From: Spiroplasma sp. SV19
GTDB taxonomy: Bacteria; Bacillota_I; Bacilli_A; Mycoplasmatales; Mycoplasmataceae
Direction of reading: 5' to 3'
DNA length: 64,000 bases
NCBI RefSeq assembly: GCF_030060925.1
Contig: NZ_CP045455.1
Span: forward strand, 1,364,001 to 1,428,000
The notes under the pieces are model-generated. The model was not told the origin of the DNA, did not search any database, and worked only from the letters and a program-made list of their open reading frames with translations. Positions within the stretch are counted from its first letter, which is position 1; every line of letters begins with the position of its first letter. The position numbers and the translations under genes are program-made. Of the stretch, positions 8,695 to 19,829 are shown piece by piece.

Positions 8695-11600
8695 ATGAAG
8701 TATAAAAAATTAATTTTAGGATTAGATTTAGGAATTTCATCTTGTGGTTGAGCAATAACAGCTCAAACTTTTGAGGATAAATGAATTTTAGAAGATTTTG
8801 GTGTTCGTTTATTTCAAACACCTGAACATCCCAAGGATGGTACTACTAATGCTACAATGCGAAGAATGAAACGTAGTGCTCGAAGACTAATTAGAAGAAG
8901 AAAAACTCGTAAAAAAGACTTAATATTATTATTTGAAAAAATTAATTTTATCAATAAACAATCATTAGAAGCGTATATGAATAAGCATGCTGCTACTAAT
9001 TTAGTTGAAAATTTTAAAAGAGAAGAATTATATAACCCATATTTTTTACGAAGCATTGGTGTGACAGAAAAGTTGACACAAGAAGAGTTAGTTTGATCAT
9101 TAATTCATGTTGCTAATCGACGCGGATATAAGGACAAATTTGCATTTGAAATGGATGGCGACACTAAGAAAAAAGAAACAAAATTAGATACCGCAATTCA
9201 AAATGCAACAATTGAACCTGGTTTAACACTTTCACAAGAAATTATTACTAATAAAAAGTTTCGTGACCCGCAAAATCAACAAGCAATTTTAGTACGAAAT
9301 AAAGGTGGCAAGGAAAATGAGACCAATTTTCAGTTTCTTTTTGCAAGAGATGATTATAAAAAGGAAATTGATTTATTGCTTAAAAAACAAGCAGAATTTT
9401 ATCCAAGTTTAACAGAAGAGATTAGAGTTTTAGCTTTAGAAATTATTTTTCGTCAGCGTGATTTTGAAGATGGTCCAGGTCCTAAAAAAGTGGAATTAAG
9501 AGAAAAATATAAATTAAAAAATAAACAATTTTCAAAAAATTTTACTCAATTAGAAGGTAGATGTACTTTTTTAACAAATTTATCAGTTGGTTATAAATCA
9601 TCAATTTTATTTGATTTATTTCATATTATTTCAGAACTTTCTAAAATTAGTCAATTTATTGAAGGCAATGTTGAACTAATTAATGAAATTCTTACTTCTT
9701 TTTTGTATAATGAAAAAAATAAAAGGGGTAAGACATTACTAAAAGAAATTCTAGGAAAATATATTGATGATAAAAATTTAATTAATGGAAATGCTTATAA
9801 AAATATTGAGTTAAAAACTAATTATTTAAACTTATTAAAAGATGTTTTTGGTCATGATGTTTTAAAAGAAATTGATATATTTAATTTAGAAAATAATATT
9901 TATCATGAATTAGGAAAAATTATTCATACTAATATTACCCCAGAAAGAAAAAGAAATGCAATAAATCAGTGATTAGTAAAGCACAATATTAATTTGTTAG
10001 AAGAAAAATTAAATTTATTATTAAAACCAAATCCTAGTTTGTCAACTACGGCAAGAACATCATTTACTTGGATGCAAAAAGCAATTAATGGATCTTTAGA
10101 GGGAATTCCATATGGAAAATTTCAAGCGCAATTTATTAAAGAGCAAGTTTTTGAATTACCAGAATCATATGAAAAGCGTTATCAAAAATATCTTAATGGT
10201 GATAAAAAATTCGAGATGTTTGCCCCAATTATTGACCCAGACTTATGACGAAACCCAATAGTATTTCGTGCCATTAACCAAACAAGAAAAGTGATTAAAG
10301 CTTTGTTTGCAAAATATCATTATATTGATCAAATTAATATTGAGTTAACAAGAGATATGGGAATGGCATTTAAAGACCGGAAACATTTAATTGATAAACA
10401 AGAAAATAATATTAAAGAAAATGCTAAAGCAAAAGAATTTTTAATGGCAAATGGCATTACTGTTAATGATAGTAATATTTTAAAATATAAATTGTGGATT
10501 CAACAAAATAAAAAATCAATGTATTCAGGAGATGAAATTTCAATAGGAGATTTGACCAAACCAAATGTTTTACAAATTGATCATATTATTCCATATTCTA
10601 AATTGGCAGATGATTCATTTAATAACAAAGTTTTAGTTTTTAATAAGGAAAATCAGGAAAAAGGGAATCGTTTAGCTAATGAATATATTAAATCATTAGG
10701 AGAAGAAGTTTATAAAAAATATAAAAATAGAGTTAATTACTTTTTGACACAAAAAACTATTAGTTTGAAGAAAGCTGAATACTTACTATGTCCGACTGAT
10801 AACGATGAAATTTTAGAAGGATTTGTTTCTCGTAATTTAAATGATACGAGATATATAACTCGTTATGTAATGAATTGATTAAAAATTGAATTTGCTCTTC
10901 AAAAACGTTTTGGTTTGGCAATTCCTAATGTAATAGCGCTTAATGGTGCAGTTACTTCTCGCTTTAGACGAATGTGGTTAAGAAATTCACCATGAGGATT
11001 AGAGAAAAAAGTTCGTGAGATTACACCATGGCATCATGCTGTTGACGCAATTATTATTTCAAATTTTAATAATTTTTCTGAAGTACAATTTGCAAATGAC
11101 ATTGTAATGTTAATTAATTATAAAAATAAATTATCAGATAAAGAGTGAAATGAATTATATGATGAATTAATTAAAAAATGAACAGGTAAAAGTAATATTT
11201 ATGTTCCAAACATTGAAAAAAGACTTTTATCAATTAAGGAAAATCAAAGTTCTAAGAGTATTCATTATAGTTTAATAGATAATTTAAATACTATTATTGA
11301 TCAACGAATGCCATTAGAATTAGAAAAGAAAGTTATTTCTCAAAACATTATTGATAAAAAAACCAAAGAGGAATATTTAATTAAAACTGCAATACCAGTT
11401 TTCATTGGTGTTAAAGATCCAGATGAATATCTTCTTCAAAATAAGACAATGGAGGGTAATATCCGATATCCCTTTACTTCATATAAGATTGAAAAGAAAA
11501 GTTCTGGTGATTTATTGGGTAGTGAATTGCCAGTAAGCAAAAAAGAACCAGATTTATATAAAAATAATACTCTTAATAATGAGAAATACTTTATAGATAG

Positions 11601-11988
11601 TAAAGGGACAATTTGAAACAATGCATCATATGCTTTTTTAAATATTTGAAGTGACAGTACAACAAAAAAGGGATATAATTATGCATTTGTTAAATTTAAT
11701 GATTATTTAAAAAACAAAAGTGAATATAAAAATAGGGGAATACGATTATATAAAAGTTCATTAACCCGGTATCAAAAAGATTCTAAATATGAATATAAGT
11801 ACTATCAATCAAAAATGGGAAATTCAATTTATGCTAATTTATTAAATACTGCATTTATTCCTATTCTAGAAAAGAATAAAAAAATATTTGGTAAGCAAAA
11901 TTATTATGATTCATTATCAAATTGATTTAAAGAATTAGAATTAGTGCAAATTGATCTTTTAGGAAACCCTACTTTTGTAAAAATTTAA
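8695..11988 (+). CDS. cas9: CRISPR-associated endonuclease Cas9
   Basis: A 1097-residue RNA-guided DNA nuclease, intact over 3.3 kb with many UGA Trp codons, behind a perfect AGGAGG (8685-8690). RuvC-I is LILGLDLGISSCGW (catalytic D11). An Arg-rich bridge helix follows at about residues 55-78 (RMKRSARRLIRRRKTRK). RuvC-II is NIELTRDMG (E550). The HNH domain shows LQIDHIIPYS (D629, H630) and a downstream N/K-x-N pair. RuvC-III is HHAVDA (H781, D784). All nuclease residues are present, so it should be active. Its length is like compact type II-A/II-C Cas9 proteins of mollicutes. The tracrRNA, cas1, cas2 and array follow on the same strand. Confidence 0.97.
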
Positions 11989-12021
11989 AAAATTTATTGT
12001 TATTTTTTAAATTTATGTTAT

Positions 12022-12027
12022 TATAAT
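12022..12027 (+). promoter_or_regulatory. candidate tracrRNA -10 box
   Basis: TATAAT lies 7 bp before the inferred tracrRNA 5' end, downstream of the cas9 stop codon. There is no clear -35. This is motif and position only. Confidence 0.5.
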
Positions 12028-12033
12028 AATGAG

Positions 12034-12150
12034 TTATGAAAATAATTCATATTCTACAATAAAATGACAGTGGCTAAGATAAACGCTTAGTCGTGTAGGA
12101 GGGTCATCCTTATAAAGACCAGTAAACCACCTCTCGTAGGTGGTTTTATT
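12034..12150 (+). ncRNA. tracrRNA
   Basis: The sequence at about 12050-12083 is an anti-repeat to the CRISPR repeat: TATTCTACAATAAAATGACA matches the complement of the repeat exactly, followed by one mismatch and a bulge before the CTAA segment. Downstream elements fit a Cas9 tracrRNA: a CTAAG...CTTAG hairpin, a GGTC...GACC hairpin, and a terminal stem AAACCACCT/AGGTGGTTT with a T-rich end (12124-12150) acting as terminator. It sits between cas9 and cas1 on the coding strand. Ends are inferred from the -10 box and terminator. Confidence 0.9.
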
Positions 12151-12179
12151 TATTTAATTTTAATAATGGAATTATAATA

Positions 12180-13118
12180 ATGTCCTGACGTACATTAATT
12201 ATTAATAAATCAAAAAAAGTTAATATTAAAAATAATAATATTTGTGTAACTGATGAAAATGGGCAAGAAATTTTATTTGCTTTTTCTGAAATAAACTCAA
12301 TAATTTTTGAAAATAATTATACTTTAGTTTCTTGTAATTTATTAGCTAAAATTTGTCAATATAATATTTTTGCTATTTTTTGTGATGAAATATATGAACC
12401 GCGGGGATTGTTAATGTCATTATCTAATCACTTCCAGCCTTATGTTGTTTTTAATATGCAAATAAGTATGTCCCAAGATTTAAAAGATAAGTTATGGCAG
12501 TTAATAATTAAAAAGAAAATATGAAATTCAGCAATTGTAATTGAAAACACAACTGATTTTTTTGATATTGCTGAAATGTTAAAAAGATATGCAAATGAAA
12601 CATTAATAGGAGATCGAACCAATCGAGAGGGTTTAAGTGCTAAAATGTTTTTTCGATCGTTATATGGGAGCGCTTTTATTCGTTTATCTGATGATTTAAT
12701 TAATTCAGCACTTAATTATGGTTATAAAATTTTAGTATCATGTATTTCGCGAACATTAGTAAGATATGGTTTAATTTTACATGTTGGAATTCATCATATT
12801 GGAAAAACCAATCCCTATAATTTATCGTATGATTTTATTGAACCATTTCGTCCGTTAGTTGACTATTGAGTTACTAAAAATTTATATAAGTTAGAAGGTA
12901 AACTTAGTTACAATCAGAGAATATCGTTAATTAAGCTATTAGATGAAAGAGTTGAAATTGATAATCGAATTATGAATGTCAATAATGCTATTAATTATAT
13001 GATTAAAAGTTTTATTTCTTGTTTAAAAGAAAATGATTATAGTTTATTAAAATTACCAACATTGTTATTAAAAGATTATGAAGATGAGGATGAAGAATTG
13101 AATGATGAAGGAGAGTAG
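12180..13118 (+). CDS. cas1: CRISPR integrase Cas1
   Basis: 312 residues, intact when UGA is read as Trp (MSWRTLIIN start). Cas1 hallmarks are visible: the N-terminal beta domain, NREGLSAKMFFRSLYG carrying the first metal-binding Glu, HVGIHHIGKTNPYNL carrying the catalytic His, and DFIEPFRPLVD carrying Glu and Asp. It works with Cas2 to insert spacers into the leader end of the array. The start ATG follows the tracrRNA terminator with no strong RBS. Its 3' end overlaps cas2 by 17 bp. Confidence 0.95.
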
Positions 13119-13437
13119 ATATCGTCAAATGCGAATGCTAATATTTTATGATTTACCAAATAATACAAAAATTGATACTAAAAATTATAATAAATTTCAT
13201 AAATTTTTAATTAAAAACGGATATTATATGGTTCAATATTCAATTTATTGTAAATTATGTTTAAATTATGATGAAGTAAATAAAAATAATAATAAGATTG
13301 AATTAAATAAACCACCAAAGGGTAATATTCGAATTTTAATCATTACAGAAAAGCAATATGAATCAATTAAAATTTTAGTTGGTAATAAGAGCCATCAAGA
13401 AAAATATATGACAACAAAAACAGTTTTGGAATTATAA
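13102..13437 (+). CDS. cas2: CRISPR-associated protein Cas2
   Basis: 111 residues. RYRQMRMLIFYDLPNNTK matches the Cas2 first strand with the conserved Asp, and the FHKFLIKNGYYMVQYSIY segment follows as in type II Cas2. ATG 13102 and 13105 are both possible starts inside the end of cas1. An internal ATG at 13129 has better GGAG spacing but would remove the conserved RYR segment. Translational coupling to cas1 is expected. Confidence 0.93.
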   Translation: MMKESRYRQMRMLIFYDLPNNTKIDTKNYNKFHKFLIKNGYYMVQYSIYCKLCLNYDEVNKNNNKIELNKPPKGNIRILIITEKQYESIKILVGNKSHQEKYMTTKTVLEL

Positions 13438-13438
13438 A

Positions 13439-14603
13439 ATGAATTATAATACAATAAGTTTTAAAGATAATAATCAAGAAGTAAAAATATTTAAAGTTTA
13501 TAATAATAAACTTATGATTATCGGTGAAAATAATAGTGGCAAAACTAGATTATTAAATAAATTAAATTCTGGGTTTTTAGGTAAAGATAGTACTTTTTAT
13601 TTTAATGACAAAGCAGTCGGGTTTGGAGATTATCAAGTTATTTATTTAAAAGAAAAATGGATTTAATTGAAGAAATAAAATTAACAAAAACATCTAATTT
13701 TCGAAATAAATTAATAAAATCTATTAATGATATTATTTTACAATGATAAATATAATGAAGCTACAGAACTATTACAGAAATTAAATTCTTTATTTAGCTT
13801 GATTTTAATGGAAACCGATTTGATTTCAGATCACAATAAAGTACTTAATACTACATTATTTTTGAAATCTAATTTTTCAAATATTTCAATTGAAGGTCTT
13901 GTTGATAAATTATTAAAATTTGATATTTATGATTTAGAACATACCATAATAGATTCAACAAAATATAGCTCATATCAACTTCGTATTTTATTATTAAATA
14001 TTTTAATTCGATATAATGACATAAAGGATAAATTACGTCCGTTAGTTTTTATTTTAGATCAACCAGAATTATTTGGAACAGTTAAATCACTATGAAATTT
14101 AATTACAGAAATTAAAGGATTATTAACTGAAAAGAGTTTAATTATAATGGTTACAAATGCTCCTATTTTATTTAATTTTTCTTTGAAAACATTGAACAAG
14201 TGTATTTCTTAAAAAGAATAAAATAGTTTCTTTTGAAAATATAAATTCAATTGTAATAAAAACAATTACAATATATGCTTTTTTAGAATCAGAAACTAAT
14301 AATTATGAAGTTTTTGTTAAGGATTTGAGTTATGTATTAACTGAAGAAGATATTAATTATGAAAAAGATAATTACATTAAGAATAATATTTTATTTATTT
14401 TACATATTATTTATTGAAATGAAATATCTTTAAAAATATCCGATAATAATGCTTTTAATTTAGAAAATTCACAATTACATTTGGAATTAACGATATCTAA
14501 TTTTATTTTTACATATTTATTTTTAAAAAATTTGGATACTAATATTGTTGTTGATAATAAAACAAAAACTTTTTTTGATAAATGCAGTTGACTATTTAAT
14601 TAA
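13439..14603 (+). pseudogene. csn2: Csn2-position P-loop ATPase-like gene, frame-disrupted
   Basis: It starts one base after the cas2 stop and ends just before the array promoter, the position of csn2 in type II-A loci. The N-terminus carries a full Walker A (GENNSGKT) and the middle carries a Walker B-like strand (LVFILDQPE). Restoring the frame gives about 388 residues, longer than canonical Csn2 and comparable with long Csn2 variants. Four frame changes occur: an A-run near 13653, a T-run near 13735, a T-run near 14177 and an A-run near 14210. No single frame covers it. Assignment to Csn2 rests mainly on position. Loss would impair adaptation but not interference. Confidence 0.65.
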
Positions 14604-14613
14604 TCTTTTTATT

Positions 14614-14622
14614 TGGTATAAT
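14614..14622 (+). promoter_or_regulatory. extended -10 of the CRISPR array leader
   Basis: TGGTATAAT is an extended -10 (TGnTATAAT) ending 10 bp before the first repeat, so the transcript would begin at the repeat border. A TTGACT at 14588-14593 is 23 bp away, too far for a standard -35. Confidence 0.55.
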
Positions 14623-14631
14623 AAATTTGAG

Positions 14632-16251
14632 GTTTTAGTCCGCTGTCATTTTATTGTAGAATATAACAAGCTTGAAGAGCAATTATTGCAGCTGCAGGTT
14701 TTAGTCCGCTGTCATTTTATTGTAGAATATAACATAATATTGCAAAACTTTATATGAATCCGTGTTTTAGTCCGCTGTCATTTTATTGTAGAATATAACA
14801 GCTGTCTATCATCTGATTAATCAGACTACGTTTTAGTCCGCTGTCATTTTATTGTAGAATATAACCCGTTCAATTAGTTGATAATTTACGATTCTGTTTT
14901 AGTCCGCTGTCATTTTATTGTAGAATATAACAATAACTTAATAATCTGATTTGAAAATTAAGTTTTAGTCCGCTGTCATTTTATTGTAGAATATAACTTA
15001 CTATTAATGTTAAGTTCGACGAAATAGGTTTTAGTCCGCTGTCATTTTATTGTAGAATATAACTATAATAATTACATAAAATATGTGTTTTTTGTTTTAG
15101 TCCGCTGTCATTTTATTGTAGAATATAACATAACTTCTCTCTTTTTTGATCGGCCATAAGTTTTAGTCCGCTGTCATTTTATTGTAGAATATAACCATTT
15201 TGCTTCATCCTTCCTTTTGACTTTTGTTTTAGTCCGCTGTCATTTTATTGTAGAATATAACATAATAAAAAAATAGCTCGTAATTGAGCTAGTTTTAGTC
15301 CGCTGTCATTTTATTGTAGAATATAACATAGAGAGTGAGGTTTGTATTATGGCTGAAGTTTTAGTCCGCTGTCATTTTATTGTAGAATATAACTGAAGAC
15401 TATTACTATCAATGTAAAATTTGGTTTTAGTCCGCTGTCATTTTATTGTAGAATATAACTTATTAGCTTATCTTAATTATAACTTTTATGTTTTAGTCCG
15501 CTGTCATTTTATTGTAGAATATAACGATTGAGGGAACTATGTTTTGGTAGGAAATGTTTTAGTCCGCTGTCATTTTATTGTAGAATATAACAAGTTAACG
15601 ACTTATTAATTGGTGGATATGGTTTTAGTCCGCTGTCATTTTATTGTAGAATATAACAAAAACGTGGGGATTATAATAAAATTAATTGTTTTAGTCCGCT
15701 GTCATTTTATTGTAGAATATAACTTTTCTTTCCTTTCCTTACATTTAAAAGCAGTTTTAGTCCGCTGTCATTTTATTGTAGAATATAACGGTCAGGCCCC
15801 TGAGTTCTTGGCTATGTCTGTTTTAGTCCGCTGTCATTTTATTGTAGAATATAACCTTACCGGCTAAAGCCGAAGTTAGCATTGAGTTTTAGTCCGCTGT
15901 CATTTTATTGTAGAATATAACCAAAGTTTTTAAAATTGTTATTGTTTTTTAGTTTTAGTCCGCTGTCATTTTATTGTAGAATATAACAGGATTTAATTGA
16001 AAAAGAAAATACAATTGGTTTTAGTCCGCTGTCATTTTATTGTAGAATATAAACACAATCAACTTTCACGAATTTGATTGGAAGTTTTAGTCCGCTGTCA
16101 TTTTATTGTAGAATATAACCTTCATTAATTTTAGATACAAAATTAGTAAGTTTTAGTCCGCTGTCATTTTATTGTAGAATATAACTTAACTTCTTATCCG
16201 CTCCTATATCGCCAGGTTTTAGTCCGCTGTCATTTTATTGTAGTGTATTAC
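14632..16251 (+). CRISPR. type II CRISPR array, 25 repeats and 24 spacers
   Basis: Repeats are 36 nt, beginning GTTTTAGTCCGCTGTC and ending TTGTAGAATATAAC. They start every 66 bp from 14632 to 16216, so all 24 spacers are exactly 30 nt. All repeats are identical except the one at 16018 (last base A instead of C) and the terminal repeat at 16216, whose last eight bases read TGTATTAC. The degenerate end marks the leader-distal side, so new spacers enter near 14632, beside the adaptation genes. The repeat's 5' GTTTTAG and its complementarity to the 12034 tracrRNA give the crRNA direction as plus. Spacer origins cannot be determined here. Confidence 0.98.
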
Positions 16252-16358
16252 ATTATGCTGAAGCGTTAATCATTCCAGCAGGAATTGATGAATATGCAGT
16301 TGAACCAGGACAAGAAGGTGAAGAATGTATTATTCTTAAGTCATATGTCCGATTTTAA
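16249..16358 (+). pseudogene. manA: 3' fragment of mannose-6-phosphate isomerase gene
   Basis: Directly after the last, degenerate CRISPR repeat a frame reads HYAEALIIPAGIDEYAVEPG to a TAA at 16356-16358. It resembles the C-terminal cupin strand of class I mannose-6-phosphate isomerase. No start and no upstream part of the gene is present, and nothing like its 5' part is seen before cas9. The next gene is a PTS EIIA, a fitting neighbour for a mannose-use gene. The CRISPR-Cas locus, or a deletion linked to it, seems to have removed the rest of manA. Confidence 0.65.
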
Positions 16359-16422
16359 ATTAATTCATTTTATATTAAAACCAAAAAATAATAGATAGTA
16401 ATATACTAAGGAGGTAGTATTA

Positions 16423-17046
16423 ATGGAGACACAGATTTTCAATGAAAACTATGTTTTATTTGATTCAACAGCAACAACGCAAATTGCGGCTTTGAATGAA
16501 ATTGTTGAAATAGCTGTCAAAAATAACATTGTTGACAATAAAGAATTATTGTTAAATGCATTATTAAAAAGAGAAAACGAGATCTCAACGGGTTTAGAAG
16601 ATGGGTTTGCCATTCCGCATGCGCGAATCAAGGAAATTAAAAAGATTAGTGTTATTTTTGTTAAATTTAAAAATAGCATTGATTGAAAAAGCCTTGATGG
16701 ACAACCAGTTAAGATTGCAATCGCATTACTTGTTCCAGCATCAGAACAAGAAAGTAGTCATTTAGAATTATTAAGTTCGATTGGAGAAGATAATATAATT
16801 AAAAATATATTTAATTATATGCCAACGGTTTTTGATGATTTTGATATTGATGTATCTTTAGTAAAGGCGGTTTTGACTTCTGAAATTAAGGCAGACGAGG
16901 CAATGAATTATGTTTATGGTTCAGATTCACGAACATATAATAAGGATATGCTGGTAGTTAATGTTAAAACAACATTAAAGATGGGTAATATTACTTCAGA
17001 TATTACAATTGATGAGCAGTTAGCTTTAAACATTTCATACGTTTAG
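16423..17046 (+). CDS. fructose/mannitol-type PTS EIIA protein with C-terminal extension
   Basis: 207 residues behind a strong AAGGAGG (16408-16414). Residues 1-145 are a PTS EIIA type-2 domain with the phosphorylated His at residue 66 in GFAIPHARI and the usual LLVPASEQE strand. The last 60 residues are not a standard EIIB or HPr domain and I do not recognise them. The domain would accept phosphate from HPr at a cytoplasmic His. It is followed 24 bp later by large surface proteins and then by an EIIC of a different PTS superfamily, so its partner EIIB must lie elsewhere or be missing. Confidence 0.85.
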
Positions 17047-17070
17047 TAAGAAAGGGAAAAGTATATATTT

Positions 17071-19827
17071 ATGGCAAAAAAGAAATTATCTGTGCGAGAA
17101 ATCGTTGATAAAATTTTTAGTGTGGGACAAAAACCAATTTGAAAATCAAAACGTTTTATCAGTTTGATTTCTAGTGTTACATTATTAGGTGCGGGTGGTA
17201 TTACAGCAGGATGCATTTTAGCAAGTCAAAATAGCAGTGTTCAAACTTACTATCAATTTGATGATAAGTATTTTAGTACTAAAACAGCGGCTGTTGCATA
17301 TGCAATGAGTAGTGCACAAAGAAAAAATCTTAGTTATAATACTAATAATTATCTTTTTGAGGGGCAAGTTTTTAGTACGCAATCAAAATTAAATGATTAT
17401 ATTCAAGAACGTTTTCCAATTAGTACTATTAAAACAATTCGTAATCCAGGAGAATATGTCATTAATAGTAGTGGTGAATTATCGCGTGATGTTTTAAGTG
17501 CCTCATATGAAAAACCAACTACGGTATATCGTGGGAATGATGGCAGTGCTTATTTAACAAAAGACGAAGCAGCTAGTACGTTTTATAATTATCAAAAAGT
17601 ATATAACATTGAAGGACAAATTCGTTATAACGAATATGAAGCCCGAGAATTATATGAAAATTCAATTAAGAAAAAACTAGAGGATTCTTTAACAGGTAAA
17701 ACAACGTGTTATTTGCAAGGGGCAATTTGTCAAACAGAACAAGAAATTAAAAATTGGTTACGTAGTAGTGTTAAAAATGGGTTTGAATATCGTGGACAAT
17801 ATTTCTCGGATTATAATTTTTCAGAATTTTTAACTGTAATGAATAGTATTGATGAGTATACTGTTAATAAACATGTTAAAGAAGTTATTAATCCAGACAA
17901 AAATTCATATTGAATTTCACAAGATAAAGGTAATGATTATTTAAACAGTTATTTTATTGGGCCAAAATATGTTGAAACAACACAGAAATTACCCGGAAGT
18001 TTAAAGTTTAAAGAAGTTAGTTCTTTTACTCCTTCAATTTTCTTTGCACCATTAGCATTTGGGGCAGTTGATAGTATTAATAATTTGCTTTTTAGAGAAA
18101 AAGTTCAAAAATTTGATTGAAATTCATGGACAACTATTATAGATTACTTAAATTTTTTACATAATAATATTTCTAATGAAAATTATCAAAAGTTAATTAA
18201 TACAATAAAAGATTTACGACTTCCTCAAAACATATTTCAAGATTCTGTTACAAATTTAGGTAATATTAAGGATGACAGTTTTACTGATTTTCATAAGTTA
18301 TTAGTTGGAATGAAACGAATGTTAACTTATACGAAAGTATATGCTTCATCAGTTACCAATGGGGCAACAAAATTAGGGAATGCTTTTAAGGGAATTATTG
18401 TTGATATTTTAAATAATAATAAAGAAACAATGGGAGTTTTAATGCATTCTGATAAAGGGGCAAATGAGTTACTGGATTCTGGGATTTCTTTTGATGATAT
18501 TTATAATATGTTTTTAAATCAAGGGGCATTCTTTGAAGAAGGTGGTAATAACCGGAAAATATGAGACATTGCTCAAAAAATTCAATCCTCGGTTGATAAC
18601 ATCATGAGTGTTGTTGATGGAGCAAATAAAATTGCTGATGGGTATCAAAATCTTTATAAAAAGAGCAATACTAGTGATAAACAAATTCAAACTGGGCGTA
18701 AGCAATTAAGTCATAATTTAAAAAGTGCAATTGGTAGTGCAATGGGGAAAATTTTAAGTAAGTTGAAACTTGTTGGGAAAGCGTTACCAATTGCGAATAT
18801 TTTTAGCGGGATATGAGAGTTAAGTAAAACTTTTAGTTTTATTTCTTTAAAAACATTGGAAGCTAAAATTGATCATAATAATTCAATATATTATGTAACA
18901 CCAACCTTCAAATTACCAATTCTTGATATTGAGTTTACTTCTTCGCAGCTGAAAACAAGCGTCACACCTTTAGCAACATCAGCATTAAATTATATGTTGC
19001 CATCTGGAACAAATGCTAAAGACCAAAAATTATATGAATTTAATGATCATTATTACTTATCAAAAGCGGCGGCAAAAGCAGATTTAATTCGCCAAATTTA
19101 TTTGCATCCGGAGCGTTATGTTTCAAATCGAAAATTAATGATTAGTATCATGGCCAAAGATGTACCATATTGATTACCTGAAACAATTAGTAATGCAAAT
19201 ATTTGTGGCACAACAGCTGATGATAGCAATTGTATTAACCAGGTTGATTATGATTCTGCGGTAAGTGCAGAAAAAGATAAGTTTATTAATCAAATTTTTA
19301 CAGAACATTTTAAACCAAAGGAGCAAAGCTTTTATTTAGATGGATTTGGTAATTATTTTTTAAGTAAAGATGAAGCATTAGCTAGTTTAGCGGAGAATGT
19401 TGCACTCGGTAACTTTGCTGTTACATATCGTTATCAAACAAGAACCGGTAAAGTATTTTTTGCAAATAGTGAAACTGAAATGGTTAATTTTATTAATAAC
19501 AATGAAATGATTGATAACAAACAAGTTATTAACAGTGATTTAATTACAACATCACATTATAATAATTTGTCAGATTATTTAGGAATGAAGTTTGATATTT
19601 ATACCTTAGATTATTATGGTGATCAAAAATATTTTATGTCAGAACAGCAAGCTTGAAATTATTTATGAAATCATATCAATTATCAAACTTTAAACTTTGA
19701 TGCAACAATGCAGGAATTTAAATTTGGAACAAATGCCTTTTTCAACAAAAACGATTTTATAACCTGAATTAATGCTAAGATTGTTGCGGTGCAGGGCAAG
19801 AAAGATGATAGAAAGGTCGTGAATTAA
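17071..19827 (+). CDS. large repeat-containing surface protein (918 residues)
   Basis: Basic N-terminus, then a hydrophobic segment at residues 30-51 with a lipobox-like TAGC (Cys48), then a long extracellular part. About ten copies of a 30-50 residue unit are readable: aromatic residues, then G/D, then Y/F-x-S/T, then an acidic-A helix. Examples are FDDKYFSTKTAAVAY, EGQVFSTQSKLNDY, FGNYFLSKDEALASL and GDQKYFMSEQQAWNY. A middle region (residues about 350-600) lacks the unit. The frame is intact with UGA Trp. It lies in one transcript between EIIA and a second repeat protein. It is probably membrane- or lipid-anchored and could be a glycan- or host-binding protein. I do not recognise the family. 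Confidence 0.8.
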
Positions 19828-19829
19828 AA

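Noticed and set aside
8814-9056. Minus-strand open frame opposite cas9
   Set aside because: It is antisense to the intact Cas9 N-terminal region, with no RBS or motif.
14545-14757. Reading frame spanning the array leader
   Set aside because: It overlaps the extended -10 and the first two repeats; better explained as array leader.
15610-15867. Open frame across the CRISPR repeats (VLVRCHFIVEYN units)
   Set aside because: The peptide repeat is simply the translation of the 36-nt CRISPR repeat and the frame changes with spacer content; there is no RBS.
16449-16679. Minus-strand frame opposite the EIIA gene
   Set aside because: It is a shadow of the well-supported EIIA domain on the plus strand.
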